Counted from the first letter of the stretch, positions 35,288 to 44,895 are shown. The stretch is 64,000 nucleotides of DNA from Luteolibacter sp. LG18 (GCF_036322585.1 NZ_AP024600.1:2852001-2916000); one strand, 5' to 3'. Notes: generated by a model not told the origin, from the letters alone. Translations and numbers: made by a program.

Positions 35288-36082
35288 TCACTGCCCCAGC
35301 GTGCGCGCGGGTGCCGGGGCCGGCACGCGGTTGTTCGCCGCGTTCTGGCGCCGCTCGGCGCGGTATTTCGAGGCCGATTGCCCCATGTGGCGCAGGAAGT
35401 GGCGGGCGAAGTCGCTGTGGTCGTAGAAGCCGGACTCCAGCGCGATGTCGGTGATCGGGAGATTGGTGCGGGCCAGCAGCTCGCAGGCCTCGATCACCCG
35501 CATGCGGATCAGATACTCGCGCGGGGTGGTCTGGAAGGTGGAGCGGAACTTGCGCTCGAATTGACGTACCGAGAGACCGGCCATCGAGGCGAGCCGCGGC
35601 ACGTCGAGCTTGTCGCGGAAGTTCTCCTTCAAATGGTCCGCCACGGTGGCGAGTTCGAGGTAGGGCTGGATCGCCGCGCGCTGGGCCTCGATGCTGCGCA
35701 CCGTGCCGCAGACCCCGCACACCTTGCCGTTGAGGTCGTAGAGCGGGAGCTTGTCCGTCACATACCACTCCGGCTTCCCGTCGGAGTTGGGGAACAGCTC
35801 GATGATGCCGAGGATCGGCTTGCCGCTCTCCATCACGCGCTCGTCGTCGCGGTGGTACTTGGCGGCGAGGCGCGGCGGGAAAATGCGTTCATCGGTGATG
35901 CCGATGATTTCCTCCTCGCTGTGGAAGCCGCAGCGGCTGACGAACGCCGGATTCCCGGCCATGAGACGGCAGTCCCGATCCTTCGCGAAGAACAGGGTGC
36001 CGGGAAGATGGTCGAACAGAAGCCGGAATTGGCCCGGGGGCAATTGCCGGAGCCACGATTGGCGCGAGTGGTCTGCGTCCAT
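35288..36082 (-). CDS. PAS-domain AraC-family transcriptional regulator
   Basis: 264 aa. The N-terminal PAS domain (~residues 18-130; 'LFDHLPGTLFFAKDRDCRLMAG', 'EWYVTDKLPLYDLNGKVCGV') is a putative small-ligand or redox sensor. The C-terminal AraC DNA-binding domain has two HTH motifs ('LDVPRLASMAGLSVRQFERKF', and 'ITDIALESGFYDHSDFARHF'). It is divergent from the sugar isomerase/oxidoreductase pair and the likely local regulator of it. Its 3' end lies only 2 bp from the stop of the convergent dehydrogenase-cytochrome gene. Confidence 0.9.
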   Translation of the reverse strand: MDADHSRQSWLRQLPPGQFRLLFDHLPGTLFFAKDRDCRLMAGNPAFVSRCGFHSEEEIIGITDERIFPPRLAAKYHRDDERVMESGKPILGIIELFPNSDGKPEWYVTDKLPLYDLNGKVCGVCGTVRSIEAQRAAIQPYLELATVADHLKENFRDKLDVPRLASMAGLSVRQFERKFRSTFQTTPREYLIRMRVIEACELLARTNLPITDIALESGFYDHSDFARHFLRHMGQSASKYRAERRQNAANNRVPAPAPARTLGQ

Positions 36083-36227
36083 GCGGCGTAATCATACAGC
36101 AAAATGGTCCTCCTTTGCAATCGAATAGAGTTAGGGATGTTCTCCGATTGGGCTCTTTCCTAACGAAATCGGGGTGTTTCGAGACAACAAAGGCGTAAAA
36201 AGCCCACGAATGCGCCCGGCATGAAAA

Positions 36228-36242
36228 GTTTTTATCAAAAAC
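36228..36242. promoter_or_regulatory. Candidate operator in the AraC/isomerase divergent region
   Basis: A perfect 6-bp inverted repeat, GTTTTT-ATC-AAAAAC, lies in the 242-bp divergent intergenic region, about 83 bp upstream of the isomerase ATG. Position and symmetry fit a regulator site. AraC proteins usually bind direct repeats, so the fit is imperfect. Confidence 0.35.
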
Positions 36243-36324
36243 GCCTGTGTCGTAAACATACACTATTTGGGCGAGTCGCTACAAGCGGTTTGCTTCCAGT
36301 TGTGGCAAGTTCACGTCAGTTTCT

Positions 36325-37182
36325 ATGCAACCGACTTTTGGCGCCAGCACTTGGCTTTGGACTTCGCCCTTCGACTCCAAGCAAACCGATCTCATCGAAT
36401 CGATCGCGGCCCTTGGCTTCGGCGCGGTGGAGCTACCGATCGAAGATCCCTCAATCGTCGATCCGAAGGCGCTTGCGCCGGTGATCAAGGCCACCGGCCT
36501 GAAGGTCCACGTCTGCGGTGCCTTCGGCCCCGGCCGTGACCTCACCGATCCGGACGCGGCGGTGCGGAAGTCGACCCGCGGCTACCTTTCCTCCCTCATG
36601 GACATCGCCGAGGGCCTCGGCGCGGAATTCGTGGCCGGGCCGATGTATTCCCGCGTCGGCAAGGCCCGCCAGCTCCCGGTCGAGGAGCGCCAGCGCGAGT
36701 GGGACCTCGCCGCCTCCGAACTCCTGATCGTGGCGAAGGAAGCGGGCGATCGCGGCTTGGCCCTGGCGATCGAGCCGATCAACCGCTTCGAAACCGACCT
36801 CGTCAACAACACCGCCGATGCCGTCCGCCTGGTGCGTGACATCAACCATCCGGCCGCGAAGGTGATGATCGACAGCTTCCACATGACCATCGAGGAGGCC
36901 GACCTCGGCGCCGCGATCCGCCTCGCGGGCGAGGATCTCATCCACGTCCAGGTCAGCGAGAACCACCGCGGCGTGACCGGCACCGGCCTCACCCACTGGA
37001 CATCGTTCCGCGACGCCTTGCGCGAAATCCGCTATACTGGTTCAGTTGTCATCGAATCCTTTACCCCCGACAACCGCGACCTCGCCGGCGCGGTGTGCAT
37101 CTGGAAGCGCTTCACCGCGGACCAGAACGAGTTCGCGTCCCGCGGCCTGTCCTTCCTCCAAACGCTCTTTGCTCATCCGTAA
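36325..37182 (+). CDS. Sugar phosphate isomerase/epimerase (TIM barrel, AP-endonuclease-2 superfamily)
   Basis: 285 aa. Family motifs: 'LGFGAVELPIED', 'LALAIEPINRFETDLVN' (first metal-binding Glu), 'VMIDSFHMTIEE' (Asp and His ligands), 'HVQVSENHRG' and 'GSVVIESF' (last Glu). The pattern is close to D-tagatose/D-psicose 3-epimerases, which epimerise ketohexoses at C3. Cytoplasmic and full length. It is followed 19 bp later by a Gfo/Idh/MocA oxidoreductase, a common pairing in sugar or inositol-like catabolism, and is probably controlled by the divergent AraC gene. Confidence 0.85.
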   Translation: MQPTFGASTWLWTSPFDSKQTDLIESIAALGFGAVELPIEDPSIVDPKALAPVIKATGLKVHVCGAFGPGRDLTDPDAAVRKSTRGYLSSLMDIAEGLGAEFVAGPMYSRVGKARQLPVEERQREWDLAASELLIVAKEAGDRGLALAIEPINRFETDLVNNTADAVRLVRDINHPAAKVMIDSFHMTIEEADLGAAIRLAGEDLIHVQVSENHRGVTGTGLTHWTSFRDALREIRYTGSVVIESFTPDNRDLAGAVCIWKRFTADQNEFASRGLSFLQTLFAHP

Positions 37183-37201
37183 CCACAACCAAACCACCTC
37201 C

Positions 37202-38374
37202 ATGTCCGGAATCAACATTGCCATCGTGGGCCTCGGCTTCGGCGCCGAGTTCATCCCGATCTATCAGCGCCACAAGGACGCGAACATGTATGCCATCTGT
37301 CAGCGGACACAGTCCAAGCTGGACGAGGTGGGGGACAAGTTCGGCATCGAACACCGCTACACCAGCTACGAAGAACTGCTCGAGGACCCGAACGTCCACG
37401 CGGTCCACATCAATTCCCCGATCCCCGACCACGCCGCCCAGACGATCAAGGCGCTGAAGGCCGGAAAGCACGTCGCGTGCACCGTGCCGATGGCGACCAG
37501 CGTCGAGGACTGCCGCACCATCGTCGAGCTGGTGAAGGAAACCGGCCTCAAGTACATGATGATGGAAACCGTGGTCTACGCCCGCGAGTTCCTGTTCATG
37601 AAGGAGCTCTACGACAAGGGCGAGCTGGGCAAGGTCCAGTTCATCAAGGCCTCCCACCAGCAGGACATGGACGGCTGGCCGGGCTACTGGCCGGGTCTCC
37701 CGCCGATGCACTACGCCACCCACTGCGTGGGCCCGGTGCTCGGCCTGACCCGCGGTGAGGCGGAGTACGTCTCCTGCTTCGGCTCCGGCACCATCCGTGA
37801 GGAGATGCACTCCTGCTACGGCTCGCCGTTCGCCGTGGAGACCTGCCACATCAAGTTCAAGGACAGCGATCTTTCCGCCCAGGTCTACCGCTCGCTCTTC
37901 GACGTCGCCCGCCAGTACCGCGAGTCCATCGAGGTCTACGGCTCAAAGAAGTCGGTCGAATGGCCGCTCATCGAACACGAGCCGCTGGTGATGCACACCG
38001 CCAAGCTGCCGGAGCCGGAGATCCCGTCCCGCGTCGAGACCCCGGACTTCGCCCACTACCTGCCGGAGGAAATCCAGCTCTTCACGAAGGGCGGCGTCTA
38101 CGGTGGCGACACCGGCGAGGATCACCTCTCCTTCACCCAGGGCGCCGGCCACGGTGGTTCCCACCCGCACCTCGTCCACCAGTTCGTGAACATGCTGAAG
38201 ACCGCGAAGGATGCCTATCCGAACGCCATCGAAAGCGCGAACATCACCTGCACCGGCATCCTCGCGCACGAGTCCGCCCTCAAGGGCGGCGAGCTCATCC
38301 GCCTGCCGGAGTGGTCCTTCCGCCCGGCCTCCAAGGAGTCCCGCCCGGTCCGCGACCTGCAAACCGTTTCCTGA
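37202..38374 (+). CDS. Gfo/Idh/MocA family NAD(P)-dependent oxidoreductase
   Basis: 390 aa. The N-terminal Rossmann fold begins 'INIAIVGLGFGAEFIPIY' (GxGxxxxF nucleotide loop), followed by 'VHINSPIPDHAAQTIKALKAGKHVACTVPMA' with the family's 'KHV..E/TxP' segment in a variant form. The C-terminal half is the usual beta-sheet substrate domain ('HYATHCVGPVLGL'). The start at 37202 gives the canonical N-terminus. It likely oxidises or reduces a sugar or polyol handled by the adjacent isomerase. The specific substrate cannot be read from the sequence. Confidence 0.9.
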   Translation: MSGINIAIVGLGFGAEFIPIYQRHKDANMYAICQRTQSKLDEVGDKFGIEHRYTSYEELLEDPNVHAVHINSPIPDHAAQTIKALKAGKHVACTVPMATSVEDCRTIVELVKETGLKYMMMETVVYAREFLFMKELYDKGELGKVQFIKASHQQDMDGWPGYWPGLPPMHYATHCVGPVLGLTRGEAEYVSCFGSGTIREEMHSCYGSPFAVETCHIKFKDSDLSAQVYRSLFDVARQYRESIEVYGSKKSVEWPLIEHEPLVMHTAKLPEPEIPSRVETPDFAHYLPEEIQLFTKGGVYGGDTGEDHLSFTQGAGHGGSHPHLVHQFVNMLKTAKDAYPNAIESANITCTGILAHESALKGGELIRLPEWSFRPASKESRPVRDLQTVS

Positions 38375-38381
38375 AGCGCGG

Positions 38382-39773
38382 TTACTCGTTGGAATCTCCG
38401 GCCGGTTTGAGTTCCCGGCCGAAGAGTTCCGCGAGATCGACGGCGATCGTGTGGTGGAGTTCCACCGCCGGTCGCCGTCCTGCTTTGGCGAGGCGGGGGA
38501 TGGGTGAGAGGAAGATGCGGTCGCTGAAGGACTCGTGGCGGGTGCCATTGAGGATGTGGCGCTGGCTGCCGGCTTCCTTCATGCATTCCCGGATCAAGGC
38601 GTCGGAGCGCCGGATGAGCCGTCGCTCCGGAGTTTCATCCGGGCCCGGGGGGTGGAGGAGCCAGGCGGGCATCTCGTCATCGAGAAACAGGAAGGCTCCG
38701 AGCGGCGCTTCCGTGCCGAGGAAGAAGCCGTCCTCGTCCGCGCCCGCGTGGAACCACGGATCGCGCGCGCAGAGGCGCAGCGCGGTGGTGCCGCCGAAGG
38801 AGAAGCCGAACACACCCACGCGATCGAGCGTCAGGTGGCCTTTCCATTCCGGAATGATGTCCGCGATCAGCCGTTGTTTGACCCGCGCGAGGTCCCGTTC
38901 CCGGCTGGCGAGATAACCATCCGCCCTCGCTTCGAAATCCACCGCCGCCTCGTTCGTGGAAAGATCCGGAATGGAGGGCAGGGTGCCGGGTGTGATCGTG
39001 CCATCAGGATGGCGGACGCGGGAGGCTTGGCCCGGATGATCCACCGCGATCACCACGAAACCGCGGCTCGCCAGGTCCTCCACCTGGGCCACGTTTTCCG
39101 CGCGGTGGCCCATCCACGCGTGTTCGTAGAAGACCACCGGATAGCGGGCCTGCCGGGTGGAAAGGACCGCCTCGTTCCATGCGCGCGATTTCGCTCCAGC
39201 CAGCCGGTGGAAGGGAAACGCGGGTGCCAGCGCCGGGTCGGGGAGCCAGGGCGCGAACGCGGGATGCGGGCCCCCGTCGTCCGATGGGTACCACACTTGC
39301 AGCATCAGGGCGGGAGTATCCTTGTCCCCGGGGATTTCGAGTGTCCGTGTTCCGACTCCGTGGGGGCCGGGCAAAGGAGGGGCCGCGGGTTCCGGAAACA
39401 ACCAGCACGCGGCCGAGCTCCCGGCGATCAGGCAAATAGCCGCTGCCACGGCGGGTGGGCGTTTCCATCGTAGCGTGAGCGCCACGGCGAGCAGCGCGGG
39501 AAGCAGGAACCAAGTGGCCGTGCCGGTGACCATCACCGCCAGCAGGATCAAGGCTCCGGCGAACGACCGGAGGCGCGCGTATCGCAACCCCGGAGCAATG
39601 GAGACCGCGGCAGCCACGCAGGCGGACCATTCGGGCCAAGGAACGTTCACGATCGAAAGATGCCGGGAGGGCGTGCTGGCGGCAATGGCAAACGGGAAGG
39701 GCGTGTTTCCTTGCTGCGGGTTGACCCGTTTCGCGGTAGCGGCACGGCGTTCGGTCAAAAATTCAGGCTTCAT
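38382..39773 (-). CDS. Membrane-anchored alpha/beta hydrolase (PAF-acetylhydrolase-like)
   Basis: 463 aa. The N-terminal ~130 residues contain several hydrophobic segments ('SFAGALILLAVMVTGTATWFLL', 'AAAICLIAGSSAACWLF'). The hydrolase domain has 'LQVWYPSDDGG', 'YPVVFYEHAWMGH' (oxyanion region), the nucleophile elbow 'GFSFGG' and 'TRHESFSDRIF' with the likely catalytic His. This is the platelet-activating-factor acetylhydrolase / dienelactone-hydrolase-like layout. The start is uncertain: the first ~40 residues are poorly conserved in character. It converges on the oxidoreductase with an 7-bp gap. Confidence 0.8.
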   Translation of the reverse strand: MKPEFLTERRAATAKRVNPQQGNTPFPFAIAASTPSRHLSIVNVPWPEWSACVAAAVSIAPGLRYARLRSFAGALILLAVMVTGTATWFLLPALLAVALTLRWKRPPAVAAAICLIAGSSAACWLFPEPAAPPLPGPHGVGTRTLEIPGDKDTPALMLQVWYPSDDGGPHPAFAPWLPDPALAPAFPFHRLAGAKSRAWNEAVLSTRQARYPVVFYEHAWMGHRAENVAQVEDLASRGFVVIAVDHPGQASRVRHPDGTITPGTLPSIPDLSTNEAAVDFEARADGYLASRERDLARVKQRLIADIIPEWKGHLTLDRVGVFGFSFGGTTALRLCARDPWFHAGADEDGFFLGTEAPLGAFLFLDDEMPAWLLHPPGPDETPERRLIRRSDALIRECMKEAGSQRHILNGTRHESFSDRIFLSPIPRLAKAGRRPAVELHHTIAVDLAELFGRELKPAGDSNE

Positions 39774-39835
39774 CCGCTGCGGGCTAGAACTGGCGGAGCG
39801 GGGACGTAGGGTTTCCCCGTTAACCGTTTGTTTTC

Positions 39836-40792
39836 ATGAAGATCCGTCCATACCTGCTCGCCGCGCTGGCGGCCTTGTCTCCCGTCGCCCGTGCGGCGGA
39901 TGCCCCCGATTCCCCGCCCGCGCCTGCCGCCGCCAAGCTCCCGGGCCTGCCGTGGCACATGGTGAACCTCTGGTGGAATACCAAGGGTGAGGTCGCCGAT
40001 TTCTCGGAGTTCTCCGTGGACATCGACATTTCCACGGACATTCCCGCGGAGAAATACAACCTCTACATCTCGCCCTTCTTCGGCGCGATCAATGGCTCCT
40101 CGATCTACGGCGGCATCCAGACCAACTGCAACGGCTGGGACGCGATGAAGCCCGACAACCACAAGCGCCTCCACGGCGGCCACGGCTTCATCTTCTCGCG
40201 CTGGAGTGAAAAACCGGATCTCACGCTTGCCGACGTGCGCGCCACGCCCGGCGGCTTCGTCGAGGCGGCGGGCTACGAGGGTAACTTCGTGTCCGGCCGC
40301 CGCCCGTATCCATGGACCGCGGGCAAGTACACGTTCTCGCTGCGCCGCATGGACACCCAGGTCACCGATGGCAAGCCCTACACCTGGGTCGGGGCCTTCG
40401 TCCACGAGCACGCCACCGGCAAGGACATCTTCGTCAACGCGCTGCGGTTCCCCGGCGACAAGCTCGTGCACAATGGCAAGAGCGCCGCGTTCCTGGAGTT
40501 CTACTCCACCGAGAAACTCCACGGCCCGCCCGACATCGCCACCCTCCCGCCACTCGAGGTGAAGTTCTCCAACCTCCGCTTCAATGGCGGCCCGGCCGAT
40601 CTCACCAAGGTCGATGCCGCTTTCATCCGAAAGGCGATGAAGCGCTCGGACAACCTCGATGCGCCGATCTCGCCGAACCTGGTGCGAGTGTCCGCCTCCG
40701 AGGATGGCCGGGAGATCACCTGCAAGCTCCAGAACCAGGTGTTCGCGGACAGCGAGGAGCCGAACCGCACGCTCTGGAAGCTCCAGAAGTGA
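39836..40792 (+). CDS. Secreted protein of unknown function
   Basis: 318 aa. A clear signal peptide ('YLLAALAALSPVARAADA') and a beta-rich mature domain with many Trp/Tyr/Phe ('WHMVNLWWNTKG', 'YNLYISPFFGAINGSS', 'GGIQTNCNGWD', 'GFIFSRWSE'). The pattern is reminiscent of DUF3472-type secreted domains, but this is not certain. A strong terminator follows. Divergently oriented from the hydrolase gene with a 62-bp gap. Confidence 0.7.
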   Translation: MKIRPYLLAALAALSPVARAADAPDSPPAPAAAKLPGLPWHMVNLWWNTKGEVADFSEFSVDIDISTDIPAEKYNLYISPFFGAINGSSIYGGIQTNCNGWDAMKPDNHKRLHGGHGFIFSRWSEKPDLTLADVRATPGGFVEAAGYEGNFVSGRRPYPWTAGKYTFSLRRMDTQVTDGKPYTWVGAFVHEHATGKDIFVNALRFPGDKLVHNGKSAAFLEFYSTEKLHGPPDIATLPPLEVKFSNLRFNGGPADLTKVDAAFIRKAMKRSDNLDAPISPNLVRVSASEDGREITCKLQNQVFADSEEPNRTLWKLQK

Positions 40793-40819
40793 CGCGCGCC
40801 TGACTGCTTCTTTCGATCC

Positions 40820-40847
40820 AGCCGCCGGGCCGTCCGGCGGCTTTTTC
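40820..40847 (+). terminator. Intrinsic terminator
   Basis: A perfect 9-bp stem AGCCGCCGG/CCGGCGGCT with a 5-nt loop, followed by 'tttttcgtg', 27 bp after the stop of the secreted protein. Confidence 0.9.
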
Positions 40848-40935
40848 GTGTTAGAGACTCATGGATAACGGTTTCTAACAAACCGGGGGATGCAATATGC
40901 ACGCCGGATGTATGTTAGATTTCACCGCGCGGCTA

Positions 40936-40962
40936 TTGACAGATAGCGGGAGTTTATTAAAT
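40936..40962 (+). promoter_or_regulatory. Candidate sigma-70 promoter for the choice-of-anchor-D gene
   Basis: TTGACA (40936-40941) and TTAAAT (40957-40962) with a short 15-bp spacer, in an AT-rich island of the 347-bp gap before the gene at 41140. The rest of the gap (40963-41139) is GC-rich leader with no supported ORF. Confidence 0.4.
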
Positions 40963-41139
40963 GGTCTTAATTATAAACAGCGGCTAACGGATTCGCTCCG
41001 CCTCCGGCCGCTCCCCCTGAAGCAATGGATTTGCCGCGGTTTTCCGCGTTCGCGTGCTCTCCCCCCAAGGAATCGGCCGGAACGCCATGGAAGCCGCCGC
41101 AGGCGTTGTCTCGCACCTACCCCGCAAGGAACGTTCACG

Positions 41140-44127
41140 ATGATATCCCCTAAACGAAATACCCTGTTGTCCCTGGCCGCGGGACTCTTGTCCGTCGGTT
41201 TCGCACAGACGGCGATCGCGGCCGTCGGGCCGGAGATTCGGGTCACCGGCAGCTCGGTGACGATCAATAACAACGACATCACCCCGTCTTCCACGGATGG
41301 CACCGATTTCGGTTCGGTGGCGTTGGGCAGTTCCGCCCAGACGCGGGTGTTCTACATCTACAATGAAGGCACCCAGCCGCTGAGCATCTCCTCGCTCACG
41401 GTCACCGGTGCGGCCTTCGCTCTCACCATTTCGTCCTCCAGCACCGTGCCTGCGGGTGGTGCCTCCAGCTTCGAGGTCAGCTACCAGCCCACCGCGGCCG
41501 GGCTCCAGACGGGCTCCGTGACCATCGGCAACAACGACTCCGACGAGAACCCCACCACGTTCTCGATCCAGGGCTTCGGCCTCGCGCCGCAGGTCAGCGT
41601 GGCGGGGAAGGGGATCACCATCGCCAACAACGACACCACCCCGTCCACCGATGACAACACCGACTTCGGTTCGCTCACGGTGGGCAGCGACATGTCGCGC
41701 TCGTTCTCGATCCACAACAACGGCGACGCTCCGTTGAACGTCAGCAACGTCCAGGTCACCGGCACCGGTTTCTCGCTGGATGGCGGGTTCGCGGGAGCGA
41801 TCCAGCCCGGCGGCACCCAGAGCTTCGGCGTGCGGTACGCGCCGCTCGCCGCCGGCACCACCACCGGCACGGTCACCGTTTCCACGAACGATCCCAACGT
41901 GGCGAACTACACCTTCCAGGTGAAAGGCCTCGCCACCCAGCCGGAGATCGACATCCAGGGCAACAGCCTCTCGGTCGCCAGCGGTGACAGCACTCCGTCC
42001 GCGGGTGATGGTACCTTGTTCTCCACGATTTCCAACGGCTTCCCCGGCGGTGTGTCCCACTTCACCGTGAGGAACACCGGCAACGGCAACCTGCTGTTGA
42101 AAGGCATCACCCTTTCGGACAGCACCAACTTCAGTGCCGATTTCACCGGCAGCCCGGCCCCGATCGTGGCACCCGGCGGCACCGCCGAGCTGAACGTCCG
42201 CTACGTTCCGAAGTCGGCCGGCACCCACACCTCCACCGTCACGATCCAGAACAACGACTTGGACGAGGGCAACTACGTCTTCACCGTGCAGGGTACCACG
42301 CTCGGGTCCTCGATGGACTTCGGCGGCATCACCAACGGCGACAACACTCCCGACCCCTCGGACAAGACCGGCTTCGGCAATGTCATCGTCGGCGGCCCCT
42401 CGAAGACGAACAACTTCGTGGTGTCCAACGCCGGCCCCGGCGTCCTGCTCATCACCTCCGTCGATGTCAGCCCGAACACCCACTTCACCTTCCCCGGCAC
42501 GGTGCCGATGACGGTGCCGGCGGGCAGCACGCTGCAGGTGCCGATCGTGTTCTCGCCCCAGGCGATGGGCCTCCACACCGCCGTGGTCACCGTCCACACC
42601 AATGACACCGCCCACGAGCCCTTCACCTTCACGGTGAATGGCACCGGCCTCCAGCGCAGCCTCGCCATCGGCGCGGCGGGCAATGTGGTGGCCAATGGCG
42701 ACGCCACTCCCTCCGCCCTGGATGGCACCGACTACGGCTCGATCGCCGTGGATGGCAGCCAGCTCGACCACACCTGGCCGCTGCGCAATACCGGCAACGT
42801 CCCGCTCACCATCTCGTCCGTCACCTCCAGCCTCCCCGGCGACTTCAGCATCGTGGCCCCGTACCCGGGAGCCATCGACGGCGGCAGCTCCACGAACCTG
42901 ATCGTGCGTTTCAATCCCTCCGCCATCGGTGTCCGCACCGCGGTGATCACGGTGGTGAGCGATGATCCGTCCTCGCCCTACACCTTCACCGTCACCGGCC
43001 GCGGTGCCCCGCGCATCGGCCAGCCGATCGATGACCCGATCGGCCCGGTCATCACCGAGTGCCCGTGGGATCCGTCCATCGCGGGGGATTTCACCGGCAC
43101 CATCATCGAGGACGATGGCCACGGCAACCCGGGCGACACCATCCGCGGCGGCTTCGACAGCTTCAAGCTGAACTCCGATGGCACCTTCACCGCGAAGGGC
43201 AATGTCGACGGCCTCGACATCACCCTGAAGGGCAAGCTCAACCCGGATGGTTCCTACGATGGAACGACGAAGCTCTCCGACGGCAGCACCGCCGTGGTGA
43301 AGTTCCGCCTCTACCAGGGCAGCGACGGCTCGAACCGCATCATCGGCACGCTCGTCCACAACAACGAGACGCTCCACATCGACGTGATCCGCTCCGGCGC
43401 GGTGGCTCTCCCGGCCTCGCTCACCGGTCCCTACACGATGGTGATCCCGGGCAATGACGCGGCCCCGCCGACCGAGCCGCATGGCGATGGCGTGGGCTTC
43501 CTCACCGTCCGCATCGATGGCTCCGTGCGCTGCCAGTACATCATGGGGGATGGTTCCACCACCACCCGTTCCAGCAAGATCAGCCCGCGCTACGTCTGGC
43601 AGTACCAGTTCCCGATCTACAATGGCGGTTGGAAGAAGGGCTACGTCGCCGGCCGCATGGTCTTCCGCGATGTGCCGGGTGTCAGCGACTTCGATGGCAA
43701 GGTGTTCTGGAAGAAGTATGCCTCCAGCAACAGCCAGGACTACTACCCGGGCGGCTTCGCCGTGGAGCGCAACTGTGTCGGCGCGAAGTACACGCCCCCG
43801 GCCAAGGGCAGCTCCGCCATGCCGGGCCTCGCCTCGGGCGCGGACAACGCCGAGTTCAAGATCGGTGCCGCCGCTGAAGGCGTTCCCGCCCAGTCGTTGT
43901 TCTTCACCTGGAACAAGGACGATACCATCAAGTCCGGCAACAGCCCGAAGGTCGCGCTGCGCGTGGTCCGTAGCACGGGCAGCGTCTCGGGCACCTACAC
44001 CGATGCCATCAGCCGCTCGAAGGTCCGCGTCTACGGCGCGATCCTCCAGAAACAGCAGCTTGTCGGCGGTCTCTTCAAGGGCTATCAGATCACCGGCTTC
44101 GTGACGATCGCGCCGAAGTCGAACTGA
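41140..44127 (+). CDS. Secreted choice-of-anchor D (ASH/HYDIN-like) repeat protein
   Basis: 995 aa. Signal peptide 'LLSLAAGLLSVGFAQTAIAA'. Residues ~27-640 are five to six tandem beta domains, each with an 'I.G...I.NGD.TPS..DGTDFGSV.VG' start and 'F.I.N.G...L.I..V' core, ending with 'NDP....YTF.V.G'. This is the choice-of-anchor D / ASH fold common in bacterial surface proteins. The C-terminal ~320 residues are different, with a 'GDFTGTIIEDDGHGNPGDT' start and two further barrel-like units. The start at 41140 is chosen because it gives the signal peptide. Probably a cell-surface or extracellular binding protein. Confidence 0.85.
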   Translation: MISPKRNTLLSLAAGLLSVGFAQTAIAAVGPEIRVTGSSVTINNNDITPSSTDGTDFGSVALGSSAQTRVFYIYNEGTQPLSISSLTVTGAAFALTISSSSTVPAGGASSFEVSYQPTAAGLQTGSVTIGNNDSDENPTTFSIQGFGLAPQVSVAGKGITIANNDTTPSTDDNTDFGSLTVGSDMSRSFSIHNNGDAPLNVSNVQVTGTGFSLDGGFAGAIQPGGTQSFGVRYAPLAAGTTTGTVTVSTNDPNVANYTFQVKGLATQPEIDIQGNSLSVASGDSTPSAGDGTLFSTISNGFPGGVSHFTVRNTGNGNLLLKGITLSDSTNFSADFTGSPAPIVAPGGTAELNVRYVPKSAGTHTSTVTIQNNDLDEGNYVFTVQGTTLGSSMDFGGITNGDNTPDPSDKTGFGNVIVGGPSKTNNFVVSNAGPGVLLITSVDVSPNTHFTFPGTVPMTVPAGSTLQVPIVFSPQAMGLHTAVVTVHTNDTAHEPFTFTVNGTGLQRSLAIGAAGNVVANGDATPSALDGTDYGSIAVDGSQLDHTWPLRNTGNVPLTISSVTSSLPGDFSIVAPYPGAIDGGSSTNLIVRFNPSAIGVRTAVITVVSDDPSSPYTFTVTGRGAPRIGQPIDDPIGPVITECPWDPSIAGDFTGTIIEDDGHGNPGDTIRGGFDSFKLNSDGTFTAKGNVDGLDITLKGKLNPDGSYDGTTKLSDGSTAVVKFRLYQGSDGSNRIIGTLVHNNETLHIDVIRSGAVALPASLTGPYTMVIPGNDAAPPTEPHGDGVGFLTVRIDGSVRCQYIMGDGSTTTRSSKISPRYVWQYQFPIYNGGWKKGYVAGRMVFRDVPGVSDFDGKVFWKKYASSNSQDYYPGGFAVERNCVGAKYTPPAKGSSAMPGLASGADNAEFKIGAAAEGVPAQSLFFTWNKDDTIKSGNSPKVALRVVRSTGSVSGTYTDAISRSKVRVYGAILQKQQLVGGLFKGYQITGFVTIAPKSN

Positions 44128-44140
44128 TTCTTTTTTCCGA

Positions 44141-44776
44141 GTGTCCCGTTCCCGGTTCACCATCCTTCTCGCGACGGCGCTGTTGATCGGCGCCGTCGTT
44201 TTGTTGTCGCGTGGCTTCAAGAAACCGGACGTGCGGAACCCCGCGCCGGGGGAGCCGCCGAAGACCGTGTCGGTATCACCGCGTGGCTCCCACGCCGCTG
44301 GCAGCCCGGAAGGACCCGCTGTCCGCGATTCGCGTCCCACCCCGGCGGCCACCCGGGATCAGATCAGCGGCTGGATCGCCGATGACTCGCTGTCCACCGA
44401 GGAGGCGGCCACGAAGCTGTGGGGCGTGTTCGCCGACCGCCGCCAAACCACGGCAGTCCGGCAGGAGGCCATGGCCCATGCGCTCAATCTCACCACGGAC
44501 AAGCGTCTGGTCGCCGATTTCATCCCGCTCTACGCGCAAGCCGATCTTTGGAACGGTGAGCTCGGGGAAGCGGCCCTGGATGAGCTCTACAACCGTGGCA
44601 AGGGGGCCAAGCTCGCGGCCGGTGCCGCCCTGCTGCCCCATGCGGGCGGGGAGTTCCGCGAGCACCTGCGGGACCTACTGAGGTTCGAGCTGGATGAGCC
44701 GGAGGCCGACGATGCCAAGCTGATCCAGGCGGCGCAGAACAAGCTTTCGGGCAAGGCGGCTCCGGAGACGGAGTGA
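44141..44776 (+). CDS. Membrane-anchored small helical protein
   Basis: 211 aa from a GTG, 13 bp after the previous stop, so probably co-transcribed with it. A signal anchor 'FTILLATALLIGAVVLLS' is followed by a Pro/Arg-rich linker and ~130 residues of helices ('DQISGWIADDSLSTEEAATKLWGVF', 'ALDELYNRGKGAKLAAGAALL'). The architecture is like the B proteins at 18-22 kb but shorter. No enzymatic motif; function unknown. Confidence 0.7.
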   Translation: MSRSRFTILLATALLIGAVVLLSRGFKKPDVRNPAPGEPPKTVSVSPRGSHAAGSPEGPAVRDSRPTPAATRDQISGWIADDSLSTEEAATKLWGVFADRRQTTAVRQEAMAHALNLTTDKRLVADFIPLYAQADLWNGELGEAALDELYNRGKGAKLAAGAALLPHAGGEFREHLRDLLRFELDEPEADDAKLIQAAQNKLSGKAAPETE

Positions 44777-44846
44777 GATCCGGGCGGCGGGTGGCCCCCG
44801 GTCGGTTTCCAAAGAAATCAATCGGGGAATCGATTCGTCACAAAAA

Positions 44847-44866
44847 GGGAATGGATTTGTATTCCC
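44847..44866 (+). promoter_or_regulatory. Inverted repeat upstream of the second dehydrogenase-cytochrome gene
   Basis: GGGAAT/ATTCCC with an 8-nt spacer in an AT-richer stretch, 30 bp before the ATG at 44896. It is a candidate operator or leader stem-loop. Confidence 0.35.
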
Positions 44867-44895
44867 ATTTTGGGACGGATCGCTAGCTCTGGTCG

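Noticed and set aside
40984-44352. 1,122-codon open frame on the minus strand
   Set aside because: Antisense to the choice-of-anchor-D gene, which has a signal peptide and clear repeats. The minus frame shows no motif.
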